Positions 1 to 7,628 of a stretch of 9,939 bases of DNA are shown here, piece by piece; positions within the stretch are counted from its first letter, which is position 1; the number at the start of each line of letters is the position of its first letter. Source of the stretch: Candidatus Delongbacteria bacterium (GTDB taxonomy: Bacteria; UBA4055); contig DMTS01000194.1 of the NCBI GenBank assembly GCA_003477045.1, positions 16,501 to 26,439 of the forward strand. The letters are read 5' to 3'. The position numbers were made by a program, and so were the translations under genes. The notes beneath the pieces were generated by a model. That model searched no databases. It saw only the letters and a list, made by a program, of their open reading frames with translations, and had not been told where the DNA came from.

Positions 1-123
1 AAGAACGGCTTTAAAAGATTGCACTGCGATGAAACCAGAAAAAAGTATCTCGAGCTTATAATGCCTTATATAAAAGATACCGATGACTGGAAAACTGCCA
101 CACTTAATATGATCCGGAAATAA
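1..123 (+). CDS. 3' end of an unrecognised gene (partial, cut by left edge)
   Basis: An open frame enters from the left edge in frame 1 and stops at TAA 121-123, giving the last 40 residues of a protein. The peptide is mixed and charged, with the segment KKYLELIMPYIKDTDDW, which looks like the end of a soluble globular protein with amphipathic helices. There is no signal, membrane segment or T9SS tail, so it is probably cytoplasmic. I do not recognise the family and assign no function. It points toward gene D (stop at 249-251), leaving a 125-base convergent gap, so it belongs to a different transcription unit from everything else in the window. The natural-looking residue mix and the lack of a competing frame here support it as real; the fragment is too short for more. 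Confidence 0.6.
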   Translation, partial: KNGFKRLHCDETRKKYLELIMPYIKDTDDWKTATLNMIRK

Positions 124-138
124 CTATATCCCCCAAAA

Positions 139-199
139 TTGTCGTTTATATCAGGCATTGTAATCGTTTTAAGGCCTCAATGTCTGTTTTATACGACAA
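139..199. repeat. weak inverted repeat in the convergent gap
   Basis: Within the 125-base gap between convergent genes, TTGTCGT (139-145) is complemented exactly by ACGACAA (193-199), with 47 bases between. The bases just inside the arms pair only in part (ATA/TAT with mismatches), and there is no U-run next to either arm. It could form a bidirectional termination structure, which one expects between convergent genes. The long loop and 7-bp arms make this weak, and it may be chance. Confidence 0.2.
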
Positions 200-248
200 A
201 TATAGCGTAACTTTACTGTTTTACCAGTGGCTTACGAGACAAATGGCA

Positions 249-3200
249 CTATTTCACCATTACCATTTTTTTAGTGCCTACAATTTTATTATTAGCCTTA
301 AGAACATAGTAATAAACTCCGTTAGATATTCTTGAAGCGTCGAATTCAACTTGGTGATATCCAGCTGTTTTATGACTATTAACAAGGCTTGCGATTAAAG
401 CCCCCTGTGTGTTATAAATCATAATTTTAACATTACTATCTTCAGGCAGGTCATATTTTATTATTGTAGTCGGATTAAAAGGATTCGGATAATTCTGGTG
501 AAGCGTAAACTTATCAGGCAATAAATTCTCAGTTGATTCAGTAGATAATTCCTCTCCTTTCAATTTTCCGAGAAGAGCATTCAAATTTGAAAGATAATCG
601 ACTATGTCGCATTTTGCGCTACCCGAGGCTTTCATAATTTTAGCTACAGCGATATCAATTTCCGCCAATAATATTTCACCTTCGGATTGTGCCTCAGTTT
701 TCATTTCTTCTCCCAGCAGAATCGCCTCGTCATATCTCCTGTCTTTGATATGAGTTGAAACTCTCAACTCCTTAAAGAATTTTGTATTACCCGTACCCCC
801 GAGTGAATCAATTTCATCATTGTATAAATCAATTAAAGGATCTACGGCAAGTTCTTGCTCAATGTAAATATCCGGTAATCTGACCAAAGCCACATAATAT
901 TCTGCACTACCTTCGTATTTGTCTATAATATTTTCATAGAGTTTAATCGCAGGTGTAAAGTTACCTTCCTCTTCGAGCCTGATAGCGTTACTTAGAAGTG
1001 TAACTACAGGACTAATATGTACCGGATTAGGTATTGGCAACCCAGTTCTATATGGAATAGTACCGTAAGGTTCGTAGAGTAGAATATAACCCGAAGATGT
1101 CCCGTCCGCCCATATATCAAAAAATTTATTAAATAATAATTCACTGATAGCGGAGTAACCCCAATAATTATACTGAGCATTAATATAAGTCATCAAAGGC
1201 AATGTTTCTTTGAGTTCTACATAATTGCTATTTACAGTCCTTATACAAGGAACTCTCGGAATTGTACCTGCCGTGCCTGAGTATATATTGTTATAACCAT
1301 TTGACATATAGGCATTTGCGGAATATTTCATAAAGATTTGAGCGCTTTCATCGTACAAAGTACCTACACCGTTATTTATTATTTGGTTATTGAGTACTAC
1401 TTTTGTAGTTAACGGGTTGATCAATTGCGGGTTTGCATCATATCCTGTAACATACAAACCGTAATTCTTATTATTTTTTATGGTGTTTCTTACTAACTTG
1501 GGCGAACAAAGCGTGATTTCCATCCCTTTTCTGTAATTCTGGATGTTGTTGGATTTGAATGTACCTGTTGAACTTACCAGTGTCATAGAAACGCCCGTCC
1601 CTGTGCCGTTACCTGTAAATGTATTGTTTTCTATTGTATAATAATTACAGTTGATAATATTAATTCCGCAATTTTCAAATGAGCAATAATTTATACTGCA
1701 TGAAAAAGGTAATCCGTCAACAGCGTAGCCTGAACCGGTTACTTTGATTCTAGATAATTCCAGAGTGCTTCCGCCTTCGCAAATTATACCTTCATTAGTA
1801 TCGGTATTTGTAGATACGATGTTTATATTAATTAAACCGAGAACTGAGCTTCCAGCTGATAACTTTCCTTTGTTTTTTATAATTATTTGTGCACCATCGC
1901 CGATTTCTATTGAAGATCCTTCTTGGAAATAAAGATTTGCCGCATTTTCTACAGTTAGCTTTGCATTAGCATTTAATTTCAATTTTGTACCTGATGCAAT
2001 AGTGATATCAGAAAGTCCAAAATTCAGAATAGAATTTTCTTTTACTTCAAACGAAGCCAGATTAGTAGTCACAATATCGCCTATGATCCGGCTTGTTCCG
2101 CTGAACGTAAGGCTGGATTGTTCTTCAAAAATAAGATTACTGCCTTCTTCAATTATCAGACTTGTATCGTTAATCAAATTCAATTTGGAATAAGCTCCGA
2201 TCGTCATTTGACTTCCGGTTATCACTGTATATGAGGAAACTACAGGTTTATCCGATAAAGATCCGATCGTTAAATCAGCTCCGCTTCCGATTGAGAAATT
2301 CTCTCCGAAATATCCTATACCTTCAATGTTTACGATCTTACCTGCTTCGATCGGTTTTGACCAGTAATTCCGATACACCCTTAAATCTGCGTAATTCAGA
2401 TCATAATTAATATCGTCAATAAAAACTCCGATATGGGTATCGTTTTGTTTCCACGAATCGGTTGAAGGAATTGTTGCAGGAGTAAATTTATTTCTGTCAG
2501 TATTATTGAAGAAGTCTTCCGGCAAACTGCATGTTCTTTTTGTCTGATCTGGATATGACATTCCGCCTTCAATTTCATGACCCAAATCATTAAAATCGTC
2601 AAGCCAGTCGTTTACTTCTCTTCCGTTGTAGAATAATCCGTCTGTAGAAGTTCTGTATCCTGCCGGGAAAGGTATAGCCGCTTCGATATCAACTACTGCC
2701 GATTTAAAATCTCCTTCAATATCTCCGCCGTCTCCGTTAATTACATGTGAAATCAATACACCTGTACTTTGATTCTCCAATTCGTAAGGTGACAATTCAT
2801 CATATCCCGAAGGGTTCTTGTATTCAACCAGAAAGTATTGATTCTTCGTCATTGAACCTTCTGGCAGGGCTGAGTCTTTTAGATCGCTTTCAAGAGCCGT
2901 AACAGGTATTTTAATAAGCTTTCCTGTAAGTGATTCTTTTGCTTTAGATTTCGTTTGCGTTTTTACAACCGTATTTCTTATTCCATTAAGCCTAACTGTA
3001 AAACTGTTTGCTCCTATTTCTAAAAGTTGAGATTCATCGGCAACAATAATTTCAGAATCAATATAACCCTGGTTCATCAGATCCTGTGAATGTATAGGAT
3101 TTAATCCGTAAAGCGAATATGGGCTGATAGCATAATCTTTATTCCACTTAAACATCAGATCATAAGGGCCTGTCTGCGAACCGGCTCTTCCCATAAAATC

Positions 3201-5990
3201 GTTGCTTATATATCCGTCAAAATGGGATTCTGTAAGCTCATATCCTTTTACTCCGACTGCAAATAGTGTCTGAGCGAGCTGCTGCGCAAGTTTTCTTGTA
3301 ATTTTATCGAAACTCACACCCGTTTCAAGTTGAGTTTCTGTATTATTGCCGCGAATATAACCGACTTTATCATCGTAGTCCGGTAATATGTAATTTATAA
3401 AAATATCTTCATTATCTTTTTCGTCCTGAATTAAATAATCAACATAATCAGGATTTACCGATAACGCAGCTTTTAAGTCTGATATTATTGCAGATCTTAC
3501 CAGATACTTTGGTATCTCACTTTCATAATAAGATCTATTTTTCAGCTTCCATACTTCGTTTGGTTCTTTACTTCTCAATATTTCTACCGTAAGATTCAGC
3601 TTCCCGTTTGACATCGTATAGAAGTAATTTTCAAGCGCTTTTTTAATATAATCGAAGTATGTCAAAGTACCGTAATCTCCTATATTTATTTCCTCTCCCG
3701 AAGAATTAAGGACTTTAAATGCTACATTATCACCTGTATCAAACTGCATTTTCATATCATCAGCTTCGTCACCATAATTTGCAAAAGCGAAATATACAAT
3801 TTTGGGCACCTGTAACGGTTCCAAAGGTGCACTGTTTATTTCCTGTATATCAATATTGAATACTTCTACTAAATTCGTTTGTAGCTCATTGTCTGTTGCA
3901 GTAACTGTTATCTGTGCTTCACCTAGCAGACCGTCTTTACTGTGAATTGATAATAAACTATCTGTAATTTCACAATTAACTTTAACTGAATCATATAATA
4001 AAGTATAGCTAAGCGTATGCGTATCGATGGTTTTGAAATAATCGTTCAAATTTATTACAAAATCATTGAAATTTATATCCCTGATAATATCTTGTATATC
4101 TGTAACAAGATATGGTACTGCGTAAGGCAGCTTAATATTAAGATTAAATATTTTTGAAACTGATCCGTTTTTACTCGAAATCTTAATATCCGGTTTATCT
4201 TTATTAATCGTAATATTATTTTTACTCATTCGGTTCTTTGTATTTGAAATCGTTACAGTATTAGGGATTTCATCAGATGCAGTAACTGTAATTTTAACGG
4301 AACCAATTGTATTTGAAATGCTTGAAATTTGTAAAACATTGTCAATAAGTTCAAAGTTTGCCAATGGTATTGATTCGTCATCCGTTATGAATGTAAAATA
4401 CAATTGATCTCCATCAGGTTCATAAAAATATTTAAAAAGATCAACTTCGAAGGTTTCAAAATCCATTAATTTGGTTAATTCTTCTTCTTTCGGATCAAAT
4501 ACTCTCGGATCGTCTTCAATCGGAGCTAGTTCAATTATGAATCTTAAAGTATCTGATAGATCCTTATATGATGTTATAATTTTAAGAGTATCCAAACCGT
4601 GCCAGTCTTTTATTGTTAAAAAATTTATATTCTTTTTGTCTTCTGAGAATGAAAAATTCAGAAAATCATTTTCGGCAATTTTCCATGATAATTCAGATAA
4701 AGCTCTGTTGGTTTGAATAGAATTTTCAAAAGTGGTCAGTGGAATAGTAAAATCGGCATCTTCCTCTTGTTCGAAAATAACTGTGTTGTCAGCTACCTTA
4801 AAAAACAATTCTATTTTATCTCCGACTACAATCTCGATTTCAGAGGTATCTTTCAAAGCCTCTGACAAATTTACATTGCTTCTTGCCAATGAAAAAAACC
4901 TGTAATTTCCGTCTTCCACTGGTGAGAAAACCGCGCTCGTATCCGCTGTATTTTCAATCCATACTTCGAATTTATTATAATTTTTAGAACAATACACATT
5001 ATAGTCTTTAATTCCTGATCCGATAGTTTCGTAATTTTTCCCCCATTTGACTACAAATGTTCTTTCAGTAATTTTTTCAATTTCTTCTACGATGCTCTTC
5101 GGAATTGCCAAATCAATCGTACGCATAATTTTTGGTGTTTTTATCGGGGCATTCACATCAAATACAATTTCTGCCTGTGCAAATATTTTATTTCCGGTTG
5201 CTACATCATCTTCCGGTGTTATTGTATATGTAACAAAACCTTCCCCCACATGTGTCGAATCGTTAACATGCAAGAAGCCTTTTAAAGGGTCCGCCGGAAT
5301 CAATCCGGTAGCGGGATCTATGGATCTTAGAGTCCAAAACAATCTTTTTCTATTAACATCAACGCCTGAAACAAAATCTAAATATATTCCTAATGAATCT
5401 CTTAAATCTATCCTTGTTTGATAAAACATTTTATTAGATGGTACTTCAAATATATAATCAGCGAACCCGAAATTACCTACCCTGTAAGATTTAATATTCA
5501 CTAAAGAATCAACAAACTGCTCAATGAACACCTCTTGCGCCGGAGAAGATGCAAACTCAGGATCATTTTCAAATAATATAGTGTAATTCATCTTATTTTT
5601 CCCAGACACATAAATAGAATCCCCATAACCAGTAGGTCCAATAATATCGTTCGGGTCATGTGATGTTCTCACGGTAACCCCGTCGTCATCGTCGTCGTCG
5701 TTGTCATCGCAGCCTCCTTTAGGGCTACTCTTTGTGTTCTTTATTTCATCATCGTTTGTTCTCTCTCTTTGAGGTAAAATTACTGAAGACTCTAATGTTT
5801 TAAATATAGTTTTACCCTGATAAAAATATAATAATGAATCAGTATCATATTCAGATATCACGCATTTGCTTTTATCATCAAACTCCTTTTGAATTATATA
5901 TTCATTTGTACCTCCAGCGTAACTATTTGAACATAATAAAAGTATAATTAGCAAAATAATGCCCATCTGGTAAAAATTTCCTATCTTCAT
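249..5990 (-). CDS. gene D: giant secreted T9SS protein with inactive M6-like peptidase domain, beta-solenoid and helical repeats
   Basis: 1913 residues; start ATG 5988-5990 behind AAGGAG at a 7-base spacing. Visible domains: signal peptide (1-25, hydrophobic 10-20, cleavage after SYA); Asp-rich linker (95-103); DUF7619-like domain (105-293); FN3-like domain (~300-390); three cadherin/Ig-like beta repeats (~393-718); M6/InhA-type peptidase-like domain (~728-1195); Gly/Ser/Asn-rich beta-solenoid (~1215-1650) with a PbH1-like second half; helical TPR-like region (~1655-1815); T9SS sorting domain (1825-1913). It should be exported by Sec, pass the outer membrane by T9SS and end up on the surface or released. 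The M6 zinc motif is replaced by QQLAQ (903-907), so no peptidase activity is expected; a binding or scaffold role is more likely (inference). It is last in a four-gene run. Its first ~90 codons are more AT-rich than the DUF7619 part that follows. Secretion and tail assignments are firm; individual Ig-type domain borders are approximate. Confidence 0.95.
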   Translation of the reverse strand: MKIGNFYQMGIILLIILLLCSNSYAGGTNEYIIQKEFDDKSKCVISEYDTDSLLYFYQGKTIFKTLESSVILPQRERTNDDEIKNTKSSPKGGCDDNDDDDDDGVTVRTSHDPNDIIGPTGYGDSIYVSGKNKMNYTILFENDPEFASSPAQEVFIEQFVDSLVNIKSYRVGNFGFADYIFEVPSNKMFYQTRIDLRDSLGIYLDFVSGVDVNRKRLFWTLRSIDPATGLIPADPLKGFLHVNDSTHVGEGFVTYTITPEDDVATGNKIFAQAEIVFDVNAPIKTPKIMRTIDLAIPKSIVEEIEKITERTFVVKWGKNYETIGSGIKDYNVYCSKNYNKFEVWIENTADTSAVFSPVEDGNYRFFSLARSNVNLSEALKDTSEIEIVVGDKIELFFKVADNTVIFEQEEDADFTIPLTTFENSIQTNRALSELSWKIAENDFLNFSFSEDKKNINFLTIKDWHGLDTLKIITSYKDLSDTLRFIIELAPIEDDPRVFDPKEEELTKLMDFETFEVDLFKYFYEPDGDQLYFTFITDDESIPLANFELIDNVLQISSISNTIGSVKITVTASDEIPNTVTISNTKNRMSKNNITINKDKPDIKISSKNGSVSKIFNLNIKLPYAVPYLVTDIQDIIRDINFNDFVINLNDYFKTIDTHTLSYTLLYDSVKVNCEITDSLLSIHSKDGLLGEAQITVTATDNELQTNLVEVFNIDIQEINSAPLEPLQVPKIVYFAFANYGDEADDMKMQFDTGDNVAFKVLNSSGEEINIGDYGTLTYFDYIKKALENYFYTMSNGKLNLTVEILRSKEPNEVWKLKNRSYYESEIPKYLVRSAIISDLKAALSVNPDYVDYLIQDEKDNEDIFINYILPDYDDKVGYIRGNNTETQLETGVSFDKITRKLAQQLAQTLFAVGVKGYELTESHFDGYISNDFMGRAGSQTGPYDLMFKWNKDYAISPYSLYGLNPIHSQDLMNQGYIDSEIIVADESQLLEIGANSFTVRLNGIRNTVVKTQTKSKAKESLTGKLIKIPVTALESDLKDSALPEGSMTKNQYFLVEYKNPSGYDELSPYELENQSTGVLISHVINGDGGDIEGDFKSAVVDIEAAIPFPAGYRTSTDGLFYNGREVNDWLDDFNDLGHEIEGGMSYPDQTKRTCSLPEDFFNNTDRNKFTPATIPSTDSWKQNDTHIGVFIDDINYDLNYADLRVYRNYWSKPIEAGKIVNIEGIGYFGENFSIGSGADLTIGSLSDKPVVSSYTVITGSQMTIGAYSKLNLINDTSLIIEEGSNLIFEEQSSLTFSGTSRIIGDIVTTNLASFEVKENSILNFGLSDITIASGTKLKLNANAKLTVENAANLYFQEGSSIEIGDGAQIIIKNKGKLSAGSSVLGLININIVSTNTDTNEGIICEGGSTLELSRIKVTGSGYAVDGLPFSCSINYCSFENCGINIINCNYYTIENNTFTGNGTGTGVSMTLVSSTGTFKSNNIQNYRKGMEITLCSPKLVRNTIKNNKNYGLYVTGYDANPQLINPLTTKVVLNNQIINNGVGTLYDESAQIFMKYSANAYMSNGYNNIYSGTAGTIPRVPCIRTVNSNYVELKETLPLMTYINAQYNYWGYSAISELLFNKFFDIWADGTSSGYILLYEPYGTIPYRTGLPIPNPVHISPVVTLLSNAIRLEEEGNFTPAIKLYENIIDKYEGSAEYYVALVRLPDIYIEQELAVDPLIDLYNDEIDSLGGTGNTKFFKELRVSTHIKDRRYDEAILLGEEMKTEAQSEGEILLAEIDIAVAKIMKASGSAKCDIVDYLSNLNALLGKLKGEELSTESTENLLPDKFTLHQNYPNPFNPTTIIKYDLPEDSNVKIMIYNTQGALIASLVNSHKTAGYHQVEFDASRISNGVYYYVLKANNKIVGTKKMVMVK
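252..518 (-). other. T9SS C-terminal sorting domain of gene D
   Basis: Residues 1825-1913 match the type IX secretion C-terminal domain (Por_Secre_tail type, FlgD-Ig-like fold). Visible marks are FTLHQNYPNPFNPTTII at the front, then IMIYNTQGALIASL, then GYHQVEFDASRISNGVYYY, and a final basic strand KKMVMVK. In known cargo this domain directs passage through the outer membrane and is usually cleaved off. The NYPNPFNPTT form is the best taxonomic marker in the window. Confidence 0.95.
546..1028 (-). other. helical TPR-like region of gene D
   Basis: Residues ~1655-1815 change from beta-rich to strongly helical. The segment AIRLEEEGNFTPAIKLYENI has the TPR spacing of small and bulky residues (A..LEE.G.F..AI..YE.I), and RRYDEAILLGEEMKTEAQ looks like a second repeat. 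It sits directly between the beta-solenoid and the secretion tail, so it should be extracellular. It may act as a binding platform or a rigid spacer; its partner is unknown. Confidence 0.65.
1041..2348 (-). other. beta-solenoid / right-handed beta-helix region of gene D
   Basis: Residues ~1215-1650. The first half (to ~1380) repeats short strands of the type 'GS.L.I....L.F' (for example GSNLIFEEQSSLTF, GSSIEIGDGAQIII). The second half has PbH1-like coils rich in Asn (NCGINIINCNYYTIENNTF, RNTIKNNKNYGLYVTG), closing with the YNYWG motif at 1607-1611 often seen at the end of such helices. Families with this fold act as adhesins or polysaccharide-binding or -cleaving proteins. I see no clear catalytic set, so I call structure only. 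Confidence 0.8.
2406..3809 (-). other. M6 (InhA-like) metallopeptidase-type domain with lost zinc motif
   Basis: Residues ~728-1195 follow the M6 pattern in order: ENYFYTMSNGKLNL (787-800, M6 'YY.E.SYGKL'); W814 then YY 821-822 (M6 'W...yYG'); GPYDLM (941-946, M6 'GPWDLMS'); NPIHSQDLMNQGYID (964-978, M6 'P.H.saw.K..lGWi'); QYFLVEYKNPSGYDELSP (1051-1068, M6 'EYFLLENRQ..G.D'); and TGVLISHV (1076-1083, M6 'GlLIWHID'). Between residues 895 and 915, where HExxHxxG belongs, the sequence reads KLAQQLAQTLF. Aligning QQLAQTLF on HELGHTLG places Gln at both histidines and the glutamate. The domain should fold but not bind catalytic zinc. Family call is by motif only. Confidence 0.7.
3837..4814 (-). other. 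three cadherin/Ig-like beta repeats of gene D
   Basis: Residues ~393-718 hold about three beta-sandwich repeats. The second is clearest: FEVDLFKYFYEPDGDQLYF (514-532) has the cadherin-like 'DL..YF.DPDGD.L' signature with acidic residues that bind calcium in relatives, and each repeat ends in a strand like SVKITVTASDE or AQITVTATDN. The third has NLNDYFKTIDTHTLSY, with the acidic loop eroded. A likely stalk or adhesion segment. The 4561-4680 part of the DNA is AT-rich (about a quarter G+C by eye count). Confidence 0.65.
5112..5678 (-). other. DUF7619-like 'DPNDIIGP' domain of gene D
   Basis: Residues ~105-293 contain a run of highly conserved blocks known from giant surface proteins: HDPNDIIGPTGYGD (111-124), NYTILFENDPEF (135-146), APAQEV-like SPAQEVFIEQ (149-158), FYQTRIDLRDSLGIY (189-203), SIDPATGLIPADPLKGFL (223-240), GEGFVTYTITPEDDVATG (249-266) and AQAEIVFDVNAPI (271-283). 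In those relatives the domain normally follows a very long N-terminal part. Here it lies only ~85 residues behind the signal peptide cleavage site, which is unusual. Its function is not known. Confidence 0.8.
5682..5708 (-). repeat. GAC/GAT trinucleotide run encoding an Asp-rich linker
   Basis: Codons for residues 95-103 (DDNDDDDDD) are almost all GAC or GAT, giving a near-perfect trinucleotide run. It lies just before the DUF7619-like domain, at the point where the gene changes from AT-rich to more balanced composition. It could act as an acidic flexible linker or a calcium-binding spot. Such runs can change length by slippage in whole codons. Confidence 0.7.
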
Positions 5991-5997
5991 TATTCAT

Positions 5998-6003
5998 CTC
6001 CTT
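5998..6003 (-). promoter_or_regulatory. ribosome binding site of gene D
   Basis: On the minus strand AAGGAG stands 7 bases before ATG 5988-5990, which fixes the start just ahead of the signal peptide. A nearer ATG at 5995-5997 is out of frame. No promoter is evident in the 45-base gap to gene C. Confidence 0.8.
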
Positions 6004-6036
6004 ATTACAATTTTCACTTTTAGTTAACACCTTACC

Positions 6037-6591
6037 CTAATTCTTTTTTCTTGTTTCATCTTTCTCAATAAAAAATGTGCTGTCATTCACTTCAATAAAC
6101 AAGGAAGAAATATAACCTTCACATTCGACCTTTATCGTGTCTTTGTTAAATTTCTGAATGTTATATTTTTTACCGAACATTTCCGATGGCAAATTCAGAT
6201 CATTGTAATTGTTTTTAAAAGCATACTTACCTTCATATTGATAAACTGAATTTTGAAATAATTGATAAGCAATAAAATATGCATGTTCGAATTTATAGCC
6301 TGATGAATATAAACTTTGTCGCATATTTCTATTTGAAATTACTACCATAGACTCCCACAAATAAAATATTACTATTATTATAGCGACGAAAATTAATTTT
6401 GTTATTAATCTTACATTTACCAATTTATCTAGAATTCTGCTATAAATGTAGTAAGATATAAATATTAATGCGAAAACAGCTATTATCACAAACAAATTTG
6501 CTGACCCTAGGAAATCCATAACCTTGAAAAAGTTTATAACTGTTATGAATAATACAATTACTATAAAATTGTAAATTCTAAATACTCTCAT
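6037..6591 (-). CDS. gene C: 184-aa membrane protein, three predicted transmembrane segments
   Basis: I do not recognise this family. Hydrophobic stretches lie at ~8-24, ~33-51 and ~63-80. Arg at 2 and 5 and the basic loop RILDKLVNVRLITK (52-65) place the N-terminus and second loop inside, so the last ~100 residues should be periplasmic. That domain has an amphipathic helix with many aromatics (residues 97-114, HAYFIAYQLF) followed by short beta strands (DTIKVECEGYISSLFIEV). Start ATG 6589-6591 has AGGGGG 8 bases upstream; stop TAG 6037-6039. The gene follows B after 15 bases and precedes D. It is very AT-rich (10 G+C of 60 at 6361-6420), well below most of D. Proposed, as inference only: an immunity or accessory protein for the C-terminal module of protein A. 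It could equally be an unrelated envelope protein. Confidence 0.85.
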   Translation of the reverse strand: MRVFRIYNFIVIVLFITVINFFKVMDFLGSANLFVIIAVFALIFISYYIYSRILDKLVNVRLITKLIFVAIIIVIFYLWESMVVISNRNMRQSLYSSGYKFEHAYFIAYQLFQNSVYQYEGKYAFKNNYNDLNLPSEMFGKKYNIQKFNKDTIKVECEGYISSLFIEVNDSTFFIEKDETRKKN

Positions 6592-6599
6592 CTTCGTTA

Positions 6600-6605
6600 C
6601 CCCCT
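6600..6605 (-). promoter_or_regulatory. ribosome binding site of gene C
   Basis: On the minus strand AGGGGG lies 8 bases before ATG 6589-6591, inside the 15-base gap after the stop of gene B. It supports this start and expression in the same transcript. Confidence 0.65.
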
Positions 6606-6606
6606 A

Positions 6607-7623
6607 TTAAAATAAATCCGGACCACTTGGTGGAGTGAATTTGATTATAATACTTTTTTTTGTAAGTAATTCATCTTCTATTCCATCATAGGGATGGAAC
6701 CAAAGCTCACATTCAGCGTCAATTTCATATCCCTCTTTACCCGACACATACTGTCTATCAAGTTTATAATAAAATTTAATACTGTCATTATCAGACCAGC
6801 CTATAAATTCAATATTATCATCGTTATAATTTGCTCCGGGATCAGATATTTCTCTTTTCATTTTATCCATTACCTTCAAAAACACACATCCTTTTTTCTT
6901 CGCGTTTGCGTATCCTTCAATTACTATCTGATTACAGTCATTATATACAATATTTATTTCATTTTTATCTTGGAATTTATAAGAACCTTTAGGTAAAATG
7001 TTTATTATAGATTCCGTATCAGTATTTTCTTTGAAATCTGATAAATCTTGAAGAGTATTTATAATTTCATTAATTTCTGTTATTAAGCTTTGAAATTCTT
7101 TCTTGTTAAAATTGTTGATCATAATAATTATGCTGATTTCGCGACCCTCAAGTATCGTATTTAAGCGATAATGTGATGTACTATTTTCTTTATTCATTTC
7201 GTCAATATTTAAGATAACTGGTACTTCTTCTGCTTTTACGATATGAATATTCTCATAATTATTAGTGCATTTACTCAATTTTATTATAACATTTTTTTTA
7301 TTATCCTTATTACACGCAAACAGTTCACCTGCTGGATTTTTTTGGAATCTTCCTTTGATTAATAGCATTCGCTCAACTTTCCAGTCTTTCGAAGCCGTAA
7401 AATATTTAATAACATTATCCGCATTTTTACTTGTAAATGAATTCAGTATTGTAGCTTCGATAATAGACCTAATAACGGAACGGCTTTTAACATGTTCAAT
7501 CGGTTTTGGTATATATAAATTAAATAGCCTTATTAGAACTACAATCAGTATTACTGTAAGTGAAATACTGATTATAATGTTCTTAAGTATTGTGTTTTGT
7601 AATATTGTATTTTGTTTTTTCAT
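6607..7623 (-). CDS. gene B: 338-aa protein with one N-terminal membrane anchor and a beta-rich outer domain
   Basis: I do not recognise a named family. Layout: a short basic Asn/Gln-rich N-terminus with tandem QNTIL QNTIL (4-13), one membrane segment (~15-34) and a large domain that should face the periplasm (no lipobox). The middle (~85-205) is mixed, with long strands and a helix (FQSLITEINEIINTLQDL). The last ~95 residues look like an all-beta sandwich: GCVFLKVMDKMKREI (245-259), IEFIGWSDN (271-279), IKFYYKL (282-288), AECELWFHPYDG (304-315), TKKSIIIKFTPP. The pattern 'F/VYxKV...GWS.....F.Y.......vWF' reminds me of a domain seen in uncharacterised envelope proteins; this is memory, not a search. 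The start has GAGGAG inside the last codons of gene A, so translation is probably coupled. Very AT-rich (11 G+C of 60 at 7561-7620). Possible immunity or accessory role for protein A (inference). Confidence 0.88.
   Translation of the reverse strand: MKKQNTILQNTILKNIIISISLTVILIVVLIRLFNLYIPKPIEHVKSRSVIRSIIEATILNSFTSKNADNVIKYFTASKDWKVERMLLIKGRFQKNPAGELFACNKDNKKNVIIKLSKCTNNYENIHIVKAEEVPVILNIDEMNKENSTSHYRLNTILEGREISIIIMINNFNKKEFQSLITEINEIINTLQDLSDFKENTDTESIINILPKGSYKFQDKNEINIVYNDCNQIVIEGYANAKKKGCVFLKVMDKMKREISDPGANYNDDNIEFIGWSDNDSIKFYYKLDRQYVSGKEGYEIDAECELWFHPYDGIEDELLTKKSIIIKFTPPSGPDLF
7585..7614 (-). repeat. 15-base tandem duplication in the start of gene B
   Basis: Two adjacent 15-base units (12 of 15 bases identical) encode QNTIL twice, residues 4-8 and 9-13, just before the membrane segment. 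The differences are two in the fifth codon and one silent, which suggests an older slippage duplication kept in frame. Confidence 0.6.
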
Positions 7624-7628
7624 AATTA

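Noticed and set aside
124..248. Intrinsic terminator in the convergent gap
   Set aside because: No GC-rich hairpin followed by a U-run on either strand. Only a 7-bp inverted repeat with a 47-base loop is present, listed as a weak repeat.
2562..2579. HEIEG at residues 1138-1142 of protein D as an alternative zinc motif
   Set aside because: The second histidine of HExxH is absent (Gly at the fifth position), and the site lies after the M6 'GVLISHV' block, far from where the active-site helix belongs.
2396..2602. Minus-strand 68-codon open frame inside gene D
   Set aside because: It lies in another frame within the M6-like region of D, without a ribosome site or recognisable product.
5047..5421. 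Plus-strand open frame of 124 codons, and similar ones at 7265-7645, 6694-6996, 4471-4716 and 1744-2193
   Set aside because: All are antisense to well-supported minus-strand genes with clear domains. Their products show no recognisable features beyond composition effects.
5991..6036. Separate promoter for gene D
   Set aside because: The 46-base stretch is AT-rich, but I found no convincing -35/-10 or Bacteroidota-type -33/-7 pair. Read-through from gene C is simpler.
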